Below, piece by piece: positions 21,465 to 31,744 of a DNA stretch of 64,000 nucleotides. The notes beneath the pieces were generated by a model that saw nothing but the letters and a program-made list of their open reading frames with translations, was not told where the DNA came from and did no database searches. A program made the position numbers and the translations under genes. This DNA comes from Volucribacter psittacicida (lineage in GTDB: Bacteria > Pseudomonadota > Gammaproteobacteria > Enterobacterales > Pasteurellaceae). Numbering within the stretch: position 1 is the first letter of the stretch; every line of letters starts with the position of its first letter. Location of the stretch: positions 388,276-452,275 of the forward strand of contig NZ_SMFT01000002.1 in NCBI RefSeq assembly GCF_004339025.1, written 5' to 3'.

Positions 21465-22853
21465 ATGACAAACACACAATTTCACTCTCCCCTTAGTGTC
21501 GTTATCTTAGCGGCGGGAAAAGGAACAAGAATGTACTCCGATCTCCCTAAGGTATTACATACTATTGCTGGTAAAGCAATGGTTCAACACGTTATCGATA
21601 CGGCGAAAAAACTGAATGCACAAAATATTCATCTCATTTATGGGCATGGTGGCGAAGTAATGCAAAAGCATTTACAAGACCAGCCTGTGAATTGGGTTTA
21701 TCAAGCGGAGCAATTAGGTACAGGGCATGCTATGCAACAAGCCTCACCTTTTTTCCAAGATAATGAAAATATTTTAATGCTTTATGGCGATACCCCTCTT
21801 ATTAGTCAACACACCTTAACCCGATTGATTGAGGCAAAACCTGAAAAGGGTATTGCATTATTAACTGTTAAACTGGCTGATCCTACTGGCTACGGACGTA
21901 TTTTACGCCAAAATGAAAAAGTCATTGGTATTGTCGAACAAAAAGATGCCAACGATGAACAACGCCAAATTCAAGAAGTCAATACCGGCGTGATGGTGTC
22001 TGACGGAGCTAGCTTCAAAAAATGGCTTGCCAAATTAGAAAACAATAATGCTCAAGGCGAATATTATATGACCGATGTTATTGGTTTAGCTCATCAAGAG
22101 GGTTGCCCAATCGTTGCAGTACAAGCAGAAGATATTTTAGAAGTAGAAGGGGCTAACAACCGTTTACAATTAGCGAAATTAGAACGCTATTACCAACGCA
22201 AACAAGCACAAAATTTATTACTTGCTGGCGTCATGTTACGGGATCCTGAACGCTTTGATTTACGTGGTGAGCTATATCATGGTAAAGATGTAGAAATCGA
22301 TGCCAATGTTATTATCGAAGGCAAAGTGCGGTTAGGAAATCACGTAAAAATTGGAGCAGGTTGCGTTTTAAAAGATTGCGACATTGCCGATGGCGTAGAA
22401 ATAAAACCTTATTCCGTGATTGAACAAGCTAAAGTGGATCACCACGCCATTATCGGACCATTCTCACGTTTACGTCCCGGCGCAGAATTAGGCGCAGAAA
22501 CTCATGTGGGTAACTTTGTAGAAATTAAAAAATCCTCGATTGCACAAGGCTCAAAAGTCAATCACCTTGCCTATATTGGCGATAGTGAAATTGGGCGTCA
22601 ATGCAATATTGGAGCAGGCGTAATTACTTGCAATTATGATGGTGCAAACAAATTTAAAACCATTATTGGCGATAATGTTTTTGTAGGCTCAGATAGCCAA
22701 TTAGTCGCCCCTGTTGAAATAGAAAACGGCGCAACCATAGGCGCAGGCTCAACAATCACTAAAAAGATTAACGCCAATGAATTAGTCATCACAAGGGTGC
22801 CACAACGTCATATTAAAAACTGGCAACGCCCGCAGAAAAAAAATAAGGTGTAA
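21465..22853 (+). CDS. glmU: Bifunctional N-acetylglucosamine-1-phosphate uridyltransferase / glucosamine-1-phosphate acetyltransferase
   Basis: The enzyme makes UDP-N-acetylglucosamine for peptidoglycan and lipopolysaccharide. The 462 residues have an N-terminal pyrophosphorylase domain starting [20 protein letters not shown], with [10 protein letters not shown] and MLYGDTPL following. A C-terminal left-handed beta-helix acetyltransferase runs from about residue 255 ([20 protein letters not shown]) to [10 protein letters not shown] and [10 protein letters not shown] near residue 390. The length and motifs are intact. A terminator follows at 22860. Confidence 0.97.
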   Translation: MTNTQFHSPLSVVILAAGKGTRMYSDLPKVLHTIAGKAMVQHVIDTAKKLNAQNIHLIYGHGGEVMQKHLQDQPVNWVYQAEQLGTGHAMQQASPFFQDNENILMLYGDTPLISQHTLTRLIEAKPEKGIALLTVKLADPTGYGRILRQNEKVIGIVEQKDANDEQRQIQEVNTGVMVSDGASFKKWLAKLENNNAQGEYYMTDVIGLAHQEGCPIVAVQAEDILEVEGANNRLQLAKLERYYQRKQAQNLLLAGVMLRDPERFDLRGELYHGKDVEIDANVIIEGKVRLGNHVKIGAGCVLKDCDIADGVEIKPYSVIEQAKVDHHAIIGPFSRLRPGAELGAETHVGNFVEIKKSSIAQGSKVNHLAYIGDSEIGRQCNIGAGVITCNYDGANKFKTIIGDNVFVGSDSQLVAPVEIENGATIGAGSTITKKINANELVITRVPQRHIKNWQRPQKKNKV

Positions 22854-22859
22854 TGGACA

Positions 22860-22909
22860 AAAGAGTTGCTAATAATAATTTTCTCAAATTATTAGCAGCT
22901 CTTTTTATT
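22860..22909 (+). terminator. Terminator after glmU
   Basis: AGAGTTGCTAATAAT pairs with ATTATTAGCAGCTCT around a short AT loop, with one mismatch, and CTTTTT follows. With A-rich flanks it may also serve the convergent mfd gene. Confidence 0.8.
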
Positions 22910-22959
22910 TAAAAAACCTTTATAAACATGAACTTACGTTTTACACTTATCACTTTACC

Positions 22960-25900
22960 TTATTTAGACACCAACTCCCCCACTAACTCCCAGACAAAAT
23001 CTATTCTGGCTTGATGATTGTCAAATTTTTGTTGGAATTTGAATTTTGTTGGGCCGTCAAATTTATAAACCTGTGGCTGTTGTTGGATTAATGCGATCAA
23101 TTTTGATGGATCCAGTTCTGCATTAGGGGCAAATTCAATAAATCCGCCTTGTTCGCTTGTTTCTATGCGTACGATATGTAGAGGTTTCGCTTTTAGGCGT
23201 AAACTCGCAATGCGTAATAAATTTGCGGTGGCTGGTGGTAATTGTCCAAAGCGGTCGATTAATTCCACTTTGAGTTCATCAAGTATTTGTTGATTTTCTG
23301 CGCCTGCAATACGTTTATAAAAAGATAAACGCATATTAACATCGCCGAGATAATCTTCGGGCAGTAGAGCTGGAATATGAAGATCAATATCCAGTTGATG
23401 ACTTTGGGTGAGTTCTTCTAGGCTTGGTTCTTTTCCTTCTTTTAGGCTGTTGACCGCTTTTTCAAGTAATTCCATATAAAGAGAAAAACCGATACTTTCT
23501 ATTTGTCCGCTTTGTTCTGAGCCGAGCAATTCCCCTGCGCCTCGAATTTCTAAATCGTGAGTCGCCAAGATAAAACCTGCTCCGAGGTTGTCGAGGTTTT
23601 CTAGTGCTTCTAAGCGTTTTTGTGCATCTTTGGTCATCAATTTTGGCGGTGGCGTTAATAAATAAGCATAGGCTTGATGATGTGATCGTCCTACTCGCCC
23701 ACGTAATTGGTGTAATTGTGCTAAACCAAAATGATCCGCTCGTTCAATAATAATAGTGTTAGCGGTAGGAACATCAATACCTGTTTCAATAATGGTTGAA
23801 CAGACTAGTAGGTTAAAGCGTTGATGATAGAAATCAGACATCACTTTTTCTAGCTCACGTTCACGCATTTGCCCATGCCCAATGGTAATGCGAGCCTCTG
23901 GCACAAGTGCGGTCAGTTTTTCGGCACATTTTTCAATGCTGGCTACATCATTATGTAAATAATATACCTGTCCGCCCCGCAAGATTTCACGCAAAATCGC
24001 TTCTCGGATAAGGCTATCATTATGCTGACGTACAAAGGTTTTAATGGTTAAACGGCGAGCGGGTGGCGTGGAAATAATGGAAAGATCACGAATACCATTC
24101 ATTGCCATATTGAGGGTGCGTGGGATTGGTGTGGCGGTCAAGGTAAGAATATCAATATTACTGCGTAATTGTTTAATTTGCTCTTTTTGACGTACTCCAA
24201 AACGATGTTCTTCATCAATAATTAATAAACCGAGATCGCTAAATTTGACGTCAGGCTGAATTAATTTGTGGGTACCAATAAGCACATCAATTTTTCCTTC
24301 CGCTAAATCTTGTAGTACTTGTTTTTGTTGTTTCGCGGTTTTAAAACGCGATAGCATTTCAACATTCACAGGTAAATTGGCGAAACGATCTTTGAAGTTA
24401 TCATAATGTTGTTGTGCTAATAACGTGGTAGGCACTAACACAGCCACTTGTTTACTGTTCATAATGGCTAAAAAGGCGGCTCGCATTGCCACTTCAGTTT
24501 TTCCAAACCCCACATCACCACAAACCAAACGATCCATAGCTTTAGCTTGGCACATATCAGAAATCACGGCATTAATTGCCATTTCCTGATCATAGGTTTC
24601 TTCAAAAGGGAAGGTGGCAGCAAATTTTTGATATTCTTCTCGATCATAATGAAAGGCGAAGCCTTGATGTGCTTCACGTTTGGCATAAACATCAAGTAAT
24701 TCCGCGGCAACATCACGAATTTTTTCCGCAGCTTTTTGTCTTGCTTTAACCCAAGCATCACTGCCCAATTTATGCAAGGGTGCCGTATCTTCATCGCCAC
24801 CCACATAACGGCTAATGACGTGCAAGGAAGAAACTGGCACATATAATTTCGCCTCATTGGCATAGCTTAATAATAAAAACTCTGCTTGAATCCCCCCATT
24901 TTCTAAGCTGACTAGTCCGCCATAACGCCCTACCCCATGATCTAAATGGACAACAGGTTGCCCTATTTTTAATTCGGCGAGATTGCGAATAAGGGTATCG
25001 GGGTTAAGATTTTTTTGTTTTTGACGCTGGCGTTGTTGGACACGTTCGCCTAATAATTCTTGTTCGCTGATAATCGCCAGTTGTTCATCAATAATAAAAC
25101 CCCGTTCAAGGGAGCTTACCCATAGGCTTTGCGAATGTTGCAGGCTTTCTGTTACCTGTTGAATTTGTTGTGGCTTGAGCTTTAAAGGCTTAAGTAAATC
25201 CAATAAGGTTTCACGCCGTCCTTCCGTTTCTACGCTGAACAAAATGGGCAAATGAATTTGTTCAATAAATTGGCGTAATGGTTGTAATGGCTCTTTGTGC
25301 TGTACTTGAATCCTTAACTCAGGTAAAGCTCGGATCGGTAAATTTTGTTGTTTCGCTGAGCTGGATAATGTTTGTTCTGTTAAGGTTAAACGTGGATATT
25401 GTTTAAATTGATGATGAATTTCATCAATTTTTAACCAAAGCTGTGAGGGGGGCAATAAGGGACGCATAGGATCGACGGAATAATTGTCAAATCGCCCTTG
25501 TGCATCTTGGTAAAAACGTTCTGCTTGCGAGGCATTATCCATAAAATCAATTAACAAAGTTTGCTCAGGCAAATAGTCAAATAGAGTCGCCATTTCGTCA
25601 AAAAAGAGAGGTTGCCAATATTCGATACCAGCCGCCAAGGTGCCTTTGCTAACTTGTTGATAAATATGTTCAGGATCGCGACGAATTTCCGCAAAGGTTT
25701 CGCGGAATTTGGTGCGAAAATGCTCAATACCTTTGCTATCTGTGGGAAATTCGTGAGCGGGTAATAAATTAACTTGCTCAATTTCCGTTAAACTGCGTTG
25801 ATTATCCAGATTGAAGGTGCGAATGGAGTCAATTTCATCATCAAAAAAATCTAAGCGAAAAGGCACCGCACTTCCCATTGGAAATAAATCGAGCAATGCT

Positions 25901-26397
25901 CCTCGCACTGCATATTCGCCATGTTCTAAAACTTGTTCAACCGCACGATAGCCTGCGTTTTCTAGCTGTAAACGTAATTTATCAAGATTAAAACGATCCC
26001 CTTTTTTAATCAAAAGAACATTGTGTTGTAAAAATTCTGGTGGGCATAGCCGTTGCATTAAAGTGGTAATGGGTAAGACCACAATGCTTGGTTGTTGATA
26101 ATGTTGCAATTCAAATAAGGTGCGTAAACGCGTGGAAATAATGTCTTGATGAGGCGAAAAATTATCATAAGGCAAGGTTTCCCAATCAGGGAAGAAACGC
26201 ACAGGAAGTGCGGTCAATTCTGATAAAATTTTTTCTAAACGCACCGCACTTCTGGTATCAGGGCTAACAACCAATGTTAAACCTTGATGTTGTTGAGCAA
26301 TTTCAGCAATGGCAAAACTGTCTGCACCTGCTAAGACGTTACCAAGTCGTTTATGATCGGCTTTTTGGCTTGGAAGATGAAGATTAAAATAGTTCAT
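22960..26397 (-). CDS. mfd: Transcription-repair coupling factor Mfd
   Basis: Mfd pushes stalled RNA polymerase off DNA lesions and recruits UvrAB. The 1145 residues are the usual length. An N-terminal UvrB-like region (LPYDNFSPHQDIISTRLRTL) comes first. The RNA-polymerase interaction domain lies near residue 480 (LKIGQPVVHLDHGVGRYGG). The RecG-like translocase follows, with Walker A GDVGFGKTEVAMRAAF near residue 635, the DEEH box LLIIDEEHRFGV near residue 735, and RGRVGRSHHQAYAYLL near residue 910. A C-terminal TRCF domain ends the protein. ycjF ends six bases upstream, so mfd may be transcribed with ycjX-ycjF. Uptake signals lie inside it near 23903, 25866, 26208 and 26242. Confidence 0.97.
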   Translation of the reverse strand: MNYFNLHLPSQKADHKRLGNVLAGADSFAIAEIAQQHQGLTLVVSPDTRSAVRLEKILSELTALPVRFFPDWETLPYDNFSPHQDIISTRLRTLFELQHYQQPSIVVLPITTLMQRLCPPEFLQHNVLLIKKGDRFNLDKLRLQLENAGYRAVEQVLEHGEYAVRGALLDLFPMGSAVPFRLDFFDDEIDSIRTFNLDNQRSLTEIEQVNLLPAHEFPTDSKGIEHFRTKFRETFAEIRRDPEHIYQQVSKGTLAAGIEYWQPLFFDEMATLFDYLPEQTLLIDFMDNASQAERFYQDAQGRFDNYSVDPMRPLLPPSQLWLKIDEIHHQFKQYPRLTLTEQTLSSSAKQQNLPIRALPELRIQVQHKEPLQPLRQFIEQIHLPILFSVETEGRRETLLDLLKPLKLKPQQIQQVTESLQHSQSLWVSSLERGFIIDEQLAIISEQELLGERVQQRQRQKQKNLNPDTLIRNLAELKIGQPVVHLDHGVGRYGGLVSLENGGIQAEFLLLSYANEAKLYVPVSSLHVISRYVGGDEDTAPLHKLGSDAWVKARQKAAEKIRDVAAELLDVYAKREAHQGFAFHYDREEYQKFAATFPFEETYDQEMAINAVISDMCQAKAMDRLVCGDVGFGKTEVAMRAAFLAIMNSKQVAVLVPTTLLAQQHYDNFKDRFANLPVNVEMLSRFKTAKQQKQVLQDLAEGKIDVLIGTHKLIQPDVKFSDLGLLIIDEEHRFGVRQKEQIKQLRSNIDILTLTATPIPRTLNMAMNGIRDLSIISTPPARRLTIKTFVRQHNDSLIREAILREILRGGQVYYLHNDVASIEKCAEKLTALVPEARITIGHGQMRERELEKVMSDFYHQRFNLLVCSTIIETGIDVPTANTIIIERADHFGLAQLHQLRGRVGRSHHQAYAYLLTPPPKLMTKDAQKRLEALENLDNLGAGFILATHDLEIRGAGELLGSEQSGQIESIGFSLYMELLEKAVNSLKEGKEPSLEELTQSHQLDIDLHIPALLPEDYLGDVNMRLSFYKRIAGAENQQILDELKVELIDRFGQLPPATANLLRIASLRLKAKPLHIVRIETSEQGGFIEFAPNAELDPSKLIALIQQQPQVYKFDGPTKFKFQQKFDNHQARIDFVWELVGELVSK

Positions 26398-26403
26398 AAT
26401 TTA

Positions 26404-27486
26404 TTAACGATATTCTGATTGTTTAGGTTGATGTTGTTTGGTTTTTAATAGGTTATCTTTTAAGGTGGTTAATAATTGTTTATGCACCAAACTTAAACGT
26501 GGTTTTTCCCCTGATTGGAATGGCATTGGGCGGCAAAACGCCATCGCTTTGATCCCTAGACGTGCGGTTAATAAACCCACGCCAATACCCTGTGCCATTC
26601 GGGCGGATAATTTGGCGGTAATATCTTGTGATAACCAATCCATGCCCATTTCTTGTACCAATTCCGTTGCCCCAGCAAAGGCAATATTAACAAGTACCAT
26701 ACGCAATAGGCGGATACGGCTAAAATAGCCTAGTTCAATGCCATAAATTTTGGCAATCTTATTGATTAAACCTAAATTACGCCACGCCACAAAAAACATA
26801 TCCACCAATGCCAAGGGGCTAATGGCAACGATTAACGTCGCCTCGGTGGCACTTTGGCTAATGGCTTTTTTCGCTTGACGATCTAAATCCGCTAACACAT
26901 TTTGGCTAAATAAATAGCTGACTTCTTGGGCGGAATGGGCTTCGTTAATTTGCTGTTGCCATTGGATTAAACGAGGATCTTGCTTATCAAGCCCCATATT
27001 TTCCACTAAGCCAAAACAAAAGGCTTTGCCTTTTTCACTATCATCTTGTTGTGAGGATTGTTGTAATAATGTTTCCCCTTGTTGTTGATAACGCATTCGC
27101 CGTTTTAAACGCACGAGAGTTCGCCATTCTTGTACAATGGCATTTAATCCCACCACAATAAGAGCAAGGCTCGCTATGGCAAAAACCAGATAAATCCATT
27201 GATTTTGTTGCCAACTATCTATTAACCATTGGATAGTTTGAGCAATGACTGCCCCAATAAATAGGATTAGCCCCGTAGCAAGTAATTTTTTCCACCATCT
27301 TGGTTTAGGTTGGAGCATTTGCTCAAATTTGTCCTCTACCCTTTCGCCCTCAAGGGTCGCACTATTTAAGGCAGAGGGATCGATTTGAATATCCTCTGTG
27401 GTAAAAATTTGTTTTTGTTGAATATTTTCAGTTTCCTCATTGTGTTGAGGAGATTGTTCAACTTGGGAAAAAATTTGTTTGCTCAT
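26404..27486 (-). CDS. ycjF: TIGR01620 (UPF0283) family membrane protein YcjF
   Basis: This is an inner-membrane protein of unknown function that accompanies YcjX. The 360 residues begin with a polar cytoplasmic stretch of about 70 residues. Two adjacent membrane segments follow near residues 68-88 and 97-117 (LLATGLILFIGAVIA and IYLVFAIASLALIVVG). A further hydrophobic segment near residue 215 (EATLIVAISPLALVDMFFVAW) is the conserved part of the family. I place the start at 27486, where GGAG lies before the ATG, three codons inside the longest frame. It lies between ycjX and mfd, all on the minus strand. Confidence 0.88.
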   Translation of the reverse strand: MSKQIFSQVEQSPQHNEETENIQQKQIFTTEDIQIDPSALNSATLEGERVEDKFEQMLQPKPRWWKKLLATGLILFIGAVIAQTIQWLIDSWQQNQWIYLVFAIASLALIVVGLNAIVQEWRTLVRLKRRMRYQQQGETLLQQSSQQDDSEKGKAFCFGLVENMGLDKQDPRLIQWQQQINEAHSAQEVSYLFSQNVLADLDRQAKKAISQSATEATLIVAISPLALVDMFFVAWRNLGLINKIAKIYGIELGYFSRIRLLRMVLVNIAFAGATELVQEMGMDWLSQDITAKLSARMAQGIGVGLLTARLGIKAMAFCRPMPFQSGEKPRLSLVHKQLLTTLKDNLLKTKQHQPKQSEYR

Positions 27487-27519
27487 AAGCTCCATTACTC
27501 TAATTGAAAAATATTCCGC

Positions 27520-28929
27520 TTAGTGGAATTTGTCTGCTAATAAAAATTGTAATACGGCGTCCATACGCAAATGTGGGATCGGTTCGCCCGTTATTAAAGG
27601 TTGTGGCTCAAATTGATCAAATTCAAAGCCCTGTTGTTGCCAAAAATCCGCTTGTGGCAGTTTATTTGGCACTGTGCCTGGATAAAGGGTAACGGGTTGT
27701 TTATCCTGTGAGCGTATGCCTTGCAGGGCTTTGAACTGTTGCCCTTGTTGATTGACAAGCACTTGTTGAGTCGCACGAATAGCGGCGATAGCAGAATATT
27801 CGGTGCTTATCCCCTCAAATTCGGCGTGCCGTCCGCCCTCTTGCACTAATTGCCGCATTAGGCTAATTAAATTGGGTAATTGATCGGTGGTAATATGATC
27901 CGCTTTACTGGCAACAAACATTAATTTATCAATTTGGGGCGAAAATAAGCGGTGCAATAAGGTGCGTTTACCATAATGAAAATTGCTAAATAATTGCTGT
28001 AAGCCTTCTCGCATATCTTGAAAGGCTTGATAACTATGATTAAGCGGTGTTAAACAATCCGCCAAAATAATTTGGCGATCAAATTGCGAGAAATAATGTT
28101 GATAAAAATGTTTCACAATATGTTGACGATAATAATCATATCTTTTTTGCAATACGGCAAAATAGCTTTTACTATGACTTTGGCTTTTTAAGGTTTGCCA
28201 TTGTGTTTCATTGAGATGCAGTAAAGGGAAAAATTGTAAAGCTGGGGCGCCTGCTAGCTCTCCAGGTAAGACAAAACGCCCGGGTTGGATAAAATGTAAT
28301 CCCTGTGCTTTACATTGATGAAGATAATCGGTGTATTGGTTTGCGATTTGGGCTAAAACATCATCATTGGCATTTTCCATAAGATCCAGTTTTTGTAATT
28401 GTTGCCACCAAGATTTAGCCAGTTCTATGCGTTTACCTTGATGATGTTGTGCCAGTTGTTGCGACCATTGCTCAAAACTTAAACTGAGCAAGGGCAAATC
28501 CAATAACCATTCGCCGGGGTAATCAAAAATATCTAAATATAATGTGCCAGTATGCTTAATATGACGAACAAGGCTATCTTGATGTAAATAACGGATTGCA
28601 AGTCTTGTTTCACTTACTCCACGTGTTGATTGCGGCCAAATAGGCGGTGTTTGGCTTAGATCCCTGAGATTTTGTTCATAATCAAAGCGTGGAATACGCA
28701 TATCAAGCTGTGAAACCCGTTTTACGCCAATAATTTGTTTACGCCGAGCAGGTTCAAATAATGGCAAATGGGCATTATCTTCCCGATTAATATGTAATAA
28801 TTGGTTAATTAAACTGGTAATAAAAGCGGTCTTACCGCTACGGCTTAAGCCCGTTACGGCTAAACGTAATGAGCGATCAAGCCCACGATTGACGATCTCT
28901 TTGATTTCTGTTTGTAATCGATGAAACAT
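27520..28929 (-). CDS. ycjX: YcjX-like stress-associated GTPase
   Basis: This belongs to the DUF463/YcjX family of predicted nucleotide-binding proteins, linked in enterobacteria to the phage-shock regulon. The 469 residues carry a P-loop GLSRSGKTAF at about residues 26-35. DIFDYPGEWLLDLPLL near residue 165 contains the DxPGE motif, and LMFVASKADHI near residue 360 is an NKxD-like base-recognition motif. I start it at MFHRLQ (28929), preceded by AAGGGA; the longer frame adds a hydrophobic stretch unlike the family. It is divergent from sapA, an arrangement also seen in H. influenzae. Confidence 0.88.
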   Translation of the reverse strand: MFHRLQTEIKEIVNRGLDRSLRLAVTGLSRSGKTAFITSLINQLLHINREDNAHLPLFEPARRKQIIGVKRVSQLDMRIPRFDYEQNLRDLSQTPPIWPQSTRGVSETRLAIRYLHQDSLVRHIKHTGTLYLDIFDYPGEWLLDLPLLSLSFEQWSQQLAQHHQGKRIELAKSWWQQLQKLDLMENANDDVLAQIANQYTDYLHQCKAQGLHFIQPGRFVLPGELAGAPALQFFPLLHLNETQWQTLKSQSHSKSYFAVLQKRYDYYRQHIVKHFYQHYFSQFDRQIILADCLTPLNHSYQAFQDMREGLQQLFSNFHYGKRTLLHRLFSPQIDKLMFVASKADHITTDQLPNLISLMRQLVQEGGRHAEFEGISTEYSAIAAIRATQQVLVNQQGQQFKALQGIRSQDKQPVTLYPGTVPNKLPQADFWQQQGFEFDQFEPQPLITGEPIPHLRMDAVLQFLLADKFH

Positions 28930-29063
28930 ATATCCCTTATCCTTTTCATAGAAAAGAAAAATAATGAAACATAAGCAAAAAATGTGATTTATCCGCAGAG
29001 AAAATAGCATATTTTGCCAATATATTTTACAATTCTCGGACAAAATCAGGAAAATAGCTTGTT

Positions 29064-30779
29064 ATGTTATCAATTAAATCCACATTTAAAACCCTTTTTA
29101 TCATTGCTCTGCTCGGAGTATGCTATGGAACTCGCCTTTATTCTGCACCGCGTATTCCTGCCCAAGTGATGGATAATGGCTTAATTTATTGTACTTATGC
29201 CTCAGTTTTTTCCTTTAATCCACAGACCGCTGATGCGGGTGTCAGTATGAATGTGGTGACAGAACAAATCTATAACAAGTTATTTAGCCAAAAAAATCAC
29301 TCACAAATTTCGCCAGAATTAGCACAATCTTATCATATTTCGCCAGATGGTAAGTTAATCACCATTAATTTGCGTAAAGGGATAAAGTTTCACCAAACGG
29401 AATGGTTTACGCCAACACGAGATTTTAATGCGGAAGACGTGGTATTTTCCCTCAATCGTGTATTGGGTAAAAATGATGATTTACCAACGTTAGATAATGT
29501 GGCGGTATTTGATAACCGCCAATATCAAATCTTTAATGAATTGGCAAAAAAAGCCCATTTTCCTTATTTTGATAGCATTAATTTAAAAGCCAAAATTGCG
29601 GAGGTTCGTGCTACTGCCCCTTATCAAGTGCAAATTCGTTTATTTGAGCCTGATGCCTCTATTCTTTCTCATTTGGCAAGCCAATATGCGGTGATTTTTT
29701 CACGGGAATATGCTTTACAACTTAATGCTGACAATAACCTTGCTCAATTAGATTTATTGCCCATTGGCACAGGGGCTTATAAGGTAAAAGAATATGCTCG
29801 CAATCAATATATTCGTTTACAACGTCATCAAGATTATTGGCAACAGGCGGCGAAAATTGACAACATTGTGGTGGATATTTCCACTTATCGCACTGGGCGT
29901 TTAACCAAATTGCTCAATGGGGAATGTCAGATCGTAGCGTTTCCTGAAGTGAGTCAATTAGGGCTGTTTAAAGAAATTGACCAAAGTCATCAATTTAGCC
30001 TTAAAGAAAATGAAGGTATGAATTTGGCGTTTTTAGCCTTTAATTTTAATAAACCGCAGATGAATGATATTACATTACGCCGAGCCATTGCTCAAAGTAT
30101 TGATCGACAACGGATTATTGATCATATTTATTATGGTACAGCCACACTAGCGGAAAATATTATTCCACATATCTCTTGGGCAAATGCCCCAGCCTTTACG
30201 GATTTTACCCTTAAATATTCGCCAAAAATCCACCGCACTTGGCTCGCTGAACGGCAAATTCGGTTAAATTTATGGGTTATTAACGAGGATCAAGTTTATA
30301 ATCCAGCCCCAATGAAAATGGCAGAGATGATTAAATTTGATTTGGCACAAGCTGGGGTTAACGTGCATATTCAACAAGTGAGCCGTAATTATTTGGTACA
30401 ACAATTAAAACATCAACAGGCAGATTATGATTTGATTTTAACAGGCTGGTTAGCAAGCCCTTCTGATCCCGATACCTTTTTACGCCCGATTTTAAGTTGT
30501 GCCAGTAAAGAGGATGTTACCAATCTGGCAAATTGGTGTTATCCCTCCTTTGATCAGGTCATTAATCAGGCTTTAACCCGTTCGGATCAACAACAGCGTA
30601 TTCAAGATTATCAACAAGCAGAGCAAATTGTTGCCGATCAATTACCCATTATTCCTTTAGCCAATGTGAAACAAGTGTTTGTGTTTAATAAACGCATACA
30701 AGGCATAGAAAAATGGCATTTTGCAAATATCAATTTTGCTGAACTTTGGTTACAACCAAGCCACAAGGAGCAACAATAA
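29064..30779 (+). CDS. sapA: SapA, periplasmic binding protein of the Sap peptide transporter
   Basis: SapA is the solute-binding protein of the Sap system, which in H. influenzae binds antimicrobial peptides and heme and supports resistance. The 571 residues begin with a signal peptide (FKTLFIIALLGVCYG, cleavage probably near residue 28). The rest is an SBP_bac_5 (peptide/nickel type) domain with LAQSYHISPDGKLITINLRKGIKFH and FNADDVVFSLNR-like FNAEDVVFSLNR. The ribosome site is CAGGAAAA. The sapB start overlaps its stop (TAATG), which indicates translational coupling in sapABCDF. Confidence 0.93.
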   Translation: MLSIKSTFKTLFIIALLGVCYGTRLYSAPRIPAQVMDNGLIYCTYASVFSFNPQTADAGVSMNVVTEQIYNKLFSQKNHSQISPELAQSYHISPDGKLITINLRKGIKFHQTEWFTPTRDFNAEDVVFSLNRVLGKNDDLPTLDNVAVFDNRQYQIFNELAKKAHFPYFDSINLKAKIAEVRATAPYQVQIRLFEPDASILSHLASQYAVIFSREYALQLNADNNLAQLDLLPIGTGAYKVKEYARNQYIRLQRHQDYWQQAAKIDNIVVDISTYRTGRLTKLLNGECQIVAFPEVSQLGLFKEIDQSHQFSLKENEGMNLAFLAFNFNKPQMNDITLRRAIAQSIDRQRIIDHIYYGTATLAENIIPHISWANAPAFTDFTLKYSPKIHRTWLAERQIRLNLWVINEDQVYNPAPMKMAEMIKFDLAQAGVNVHIQQVSRNYLVQQLKHQQADYDLILTGWLASPSDPDTFLRPILSCASKEDVTNLANWCYPSFDQVINQALTRSDQQQRIQDYQQAEQIVADQLPIIPLANVKQVFVFNKRIQGIEKWHFANINFAELWLQPSHKEQQ

Positions 30780-31744
30780 TGATCGCTTCATTTGCACGCC
30801 GTCTTTTTCTAATTTTTATTACCCTTTGTTGCTTATCATTGGTCAGCTACCATATTTTAATGCGTGATCCCCTCAATGCAGCATTAGCGGAACCTTATTT
30901 CTACTCAGGTTATATTCATTATCTCCAAGGTTTATTGCGTGGCGATTTAGGCATTAGTTACAATGGCGGCGAATCCTTATTACAATTACTGTTTGCGGTT
31001 ATTCCTCCCACCATTGAATTATGTTTCTTTGCGATGTTATTGGCATTATTATTTGGCGTTCCCTTTGGATTGGTTGCCGCATTTAATCGCCATAATTTAT
31101 GTGGCAAAAGTATTCGTGCTTTATCTTCGCTGGGATTATCTGTGCCAGTATTCTGGATCGCCCCCTTATTGTTATATCTTTCCGCTATTCATCATTGGGA
31201 TATTGCTTCAATGGGGCAGTATAATTTACTTTATCAAATTAAAACTATAACTGGTTTTAATGCGATTGATGTGTGGTTTGTACAAGCCCCTTATCGTTTA
31301 AAAGTGATCCAAAATGTGTTTCAACATCTTGTACTACCCGCCATTGTCTTGGCTATTTCGCCAACCATGGAAGTAACACGCTTAGTACAACAACGTGCCG
31401 AATATTTATTTCAACAAAATTATGTGAAAGTGAGTAGTACTAAAGGCTGGTCCACATGGAAAATCCTACGCAAATTAATTTTACGTAATACCTTACCCCT
31501 CATTATGCCACAATTTACCCGTATTTTTACCTTAGTATTGGCACAATGTATGTTAGTGGAAAATGTGTTTGGCTGGCCGGGCGTGGGAAGTTGGCTTATC
31601 AGTGCAGTCGCACAACAGGATTATAATGCCATTTCCGCTGGCATTATCGCCATTGGGCTTATTGTGATTATCATTAACCAATTCACTGATTTTTTGGTAT
31701 TTTTACTGGATCCATTGCATAGGAAAGGTTGGTATGCAAGATAA
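30779..31744 (+). CDS. sapB: SapB, membrane permease of the Sap transporter
   Basis: SapB is one of the two inner-membrane permease subunits. The 321 residues have a first membrane segment at about 8-25 and then the family's short periplasmic part with LLRGDLGISYNGG. A BPD_transp_1 domain of about five more segments follows. The EAA-like coupling loop near residue 220 (KVSSTKGWSTWKILRKLILRN) contacts the ATPases. I start it at the ATG that overlaps the sapA stop, with AAGGAG before it, rather than at a longer frame inside sapA. It overlaps sapC by 11 bases. Confidence 0.93.
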   Translation: MIASFARRLFLIFITLCCLSLVSYHILMRDPLNAALAEPYFYSGYIHYLQGLLRGDLGISYNGGESLLQLLFAVIPPTIELCFFAMLLALLFGVPFGLVAAFNRHNLCGKSIRALSSLGLSVPVFWIAPLLLYLSAIHHWDIASMGQYNLLYQIKTITGFNAIDVWFVQAPYRLKVIQNVFQHLVLPAIVLAISPTMEVTRLVQQRAEYLFQQNYVKVSSTKGWSTWKILRKLILRNTLPLIMPQFTRIFTLVLAQCMLVENVFGWPGVGSWLISAVAQQDYNAISAGIIAIGLIVIIINQFTDFLVFLLDPLHRKGWYAR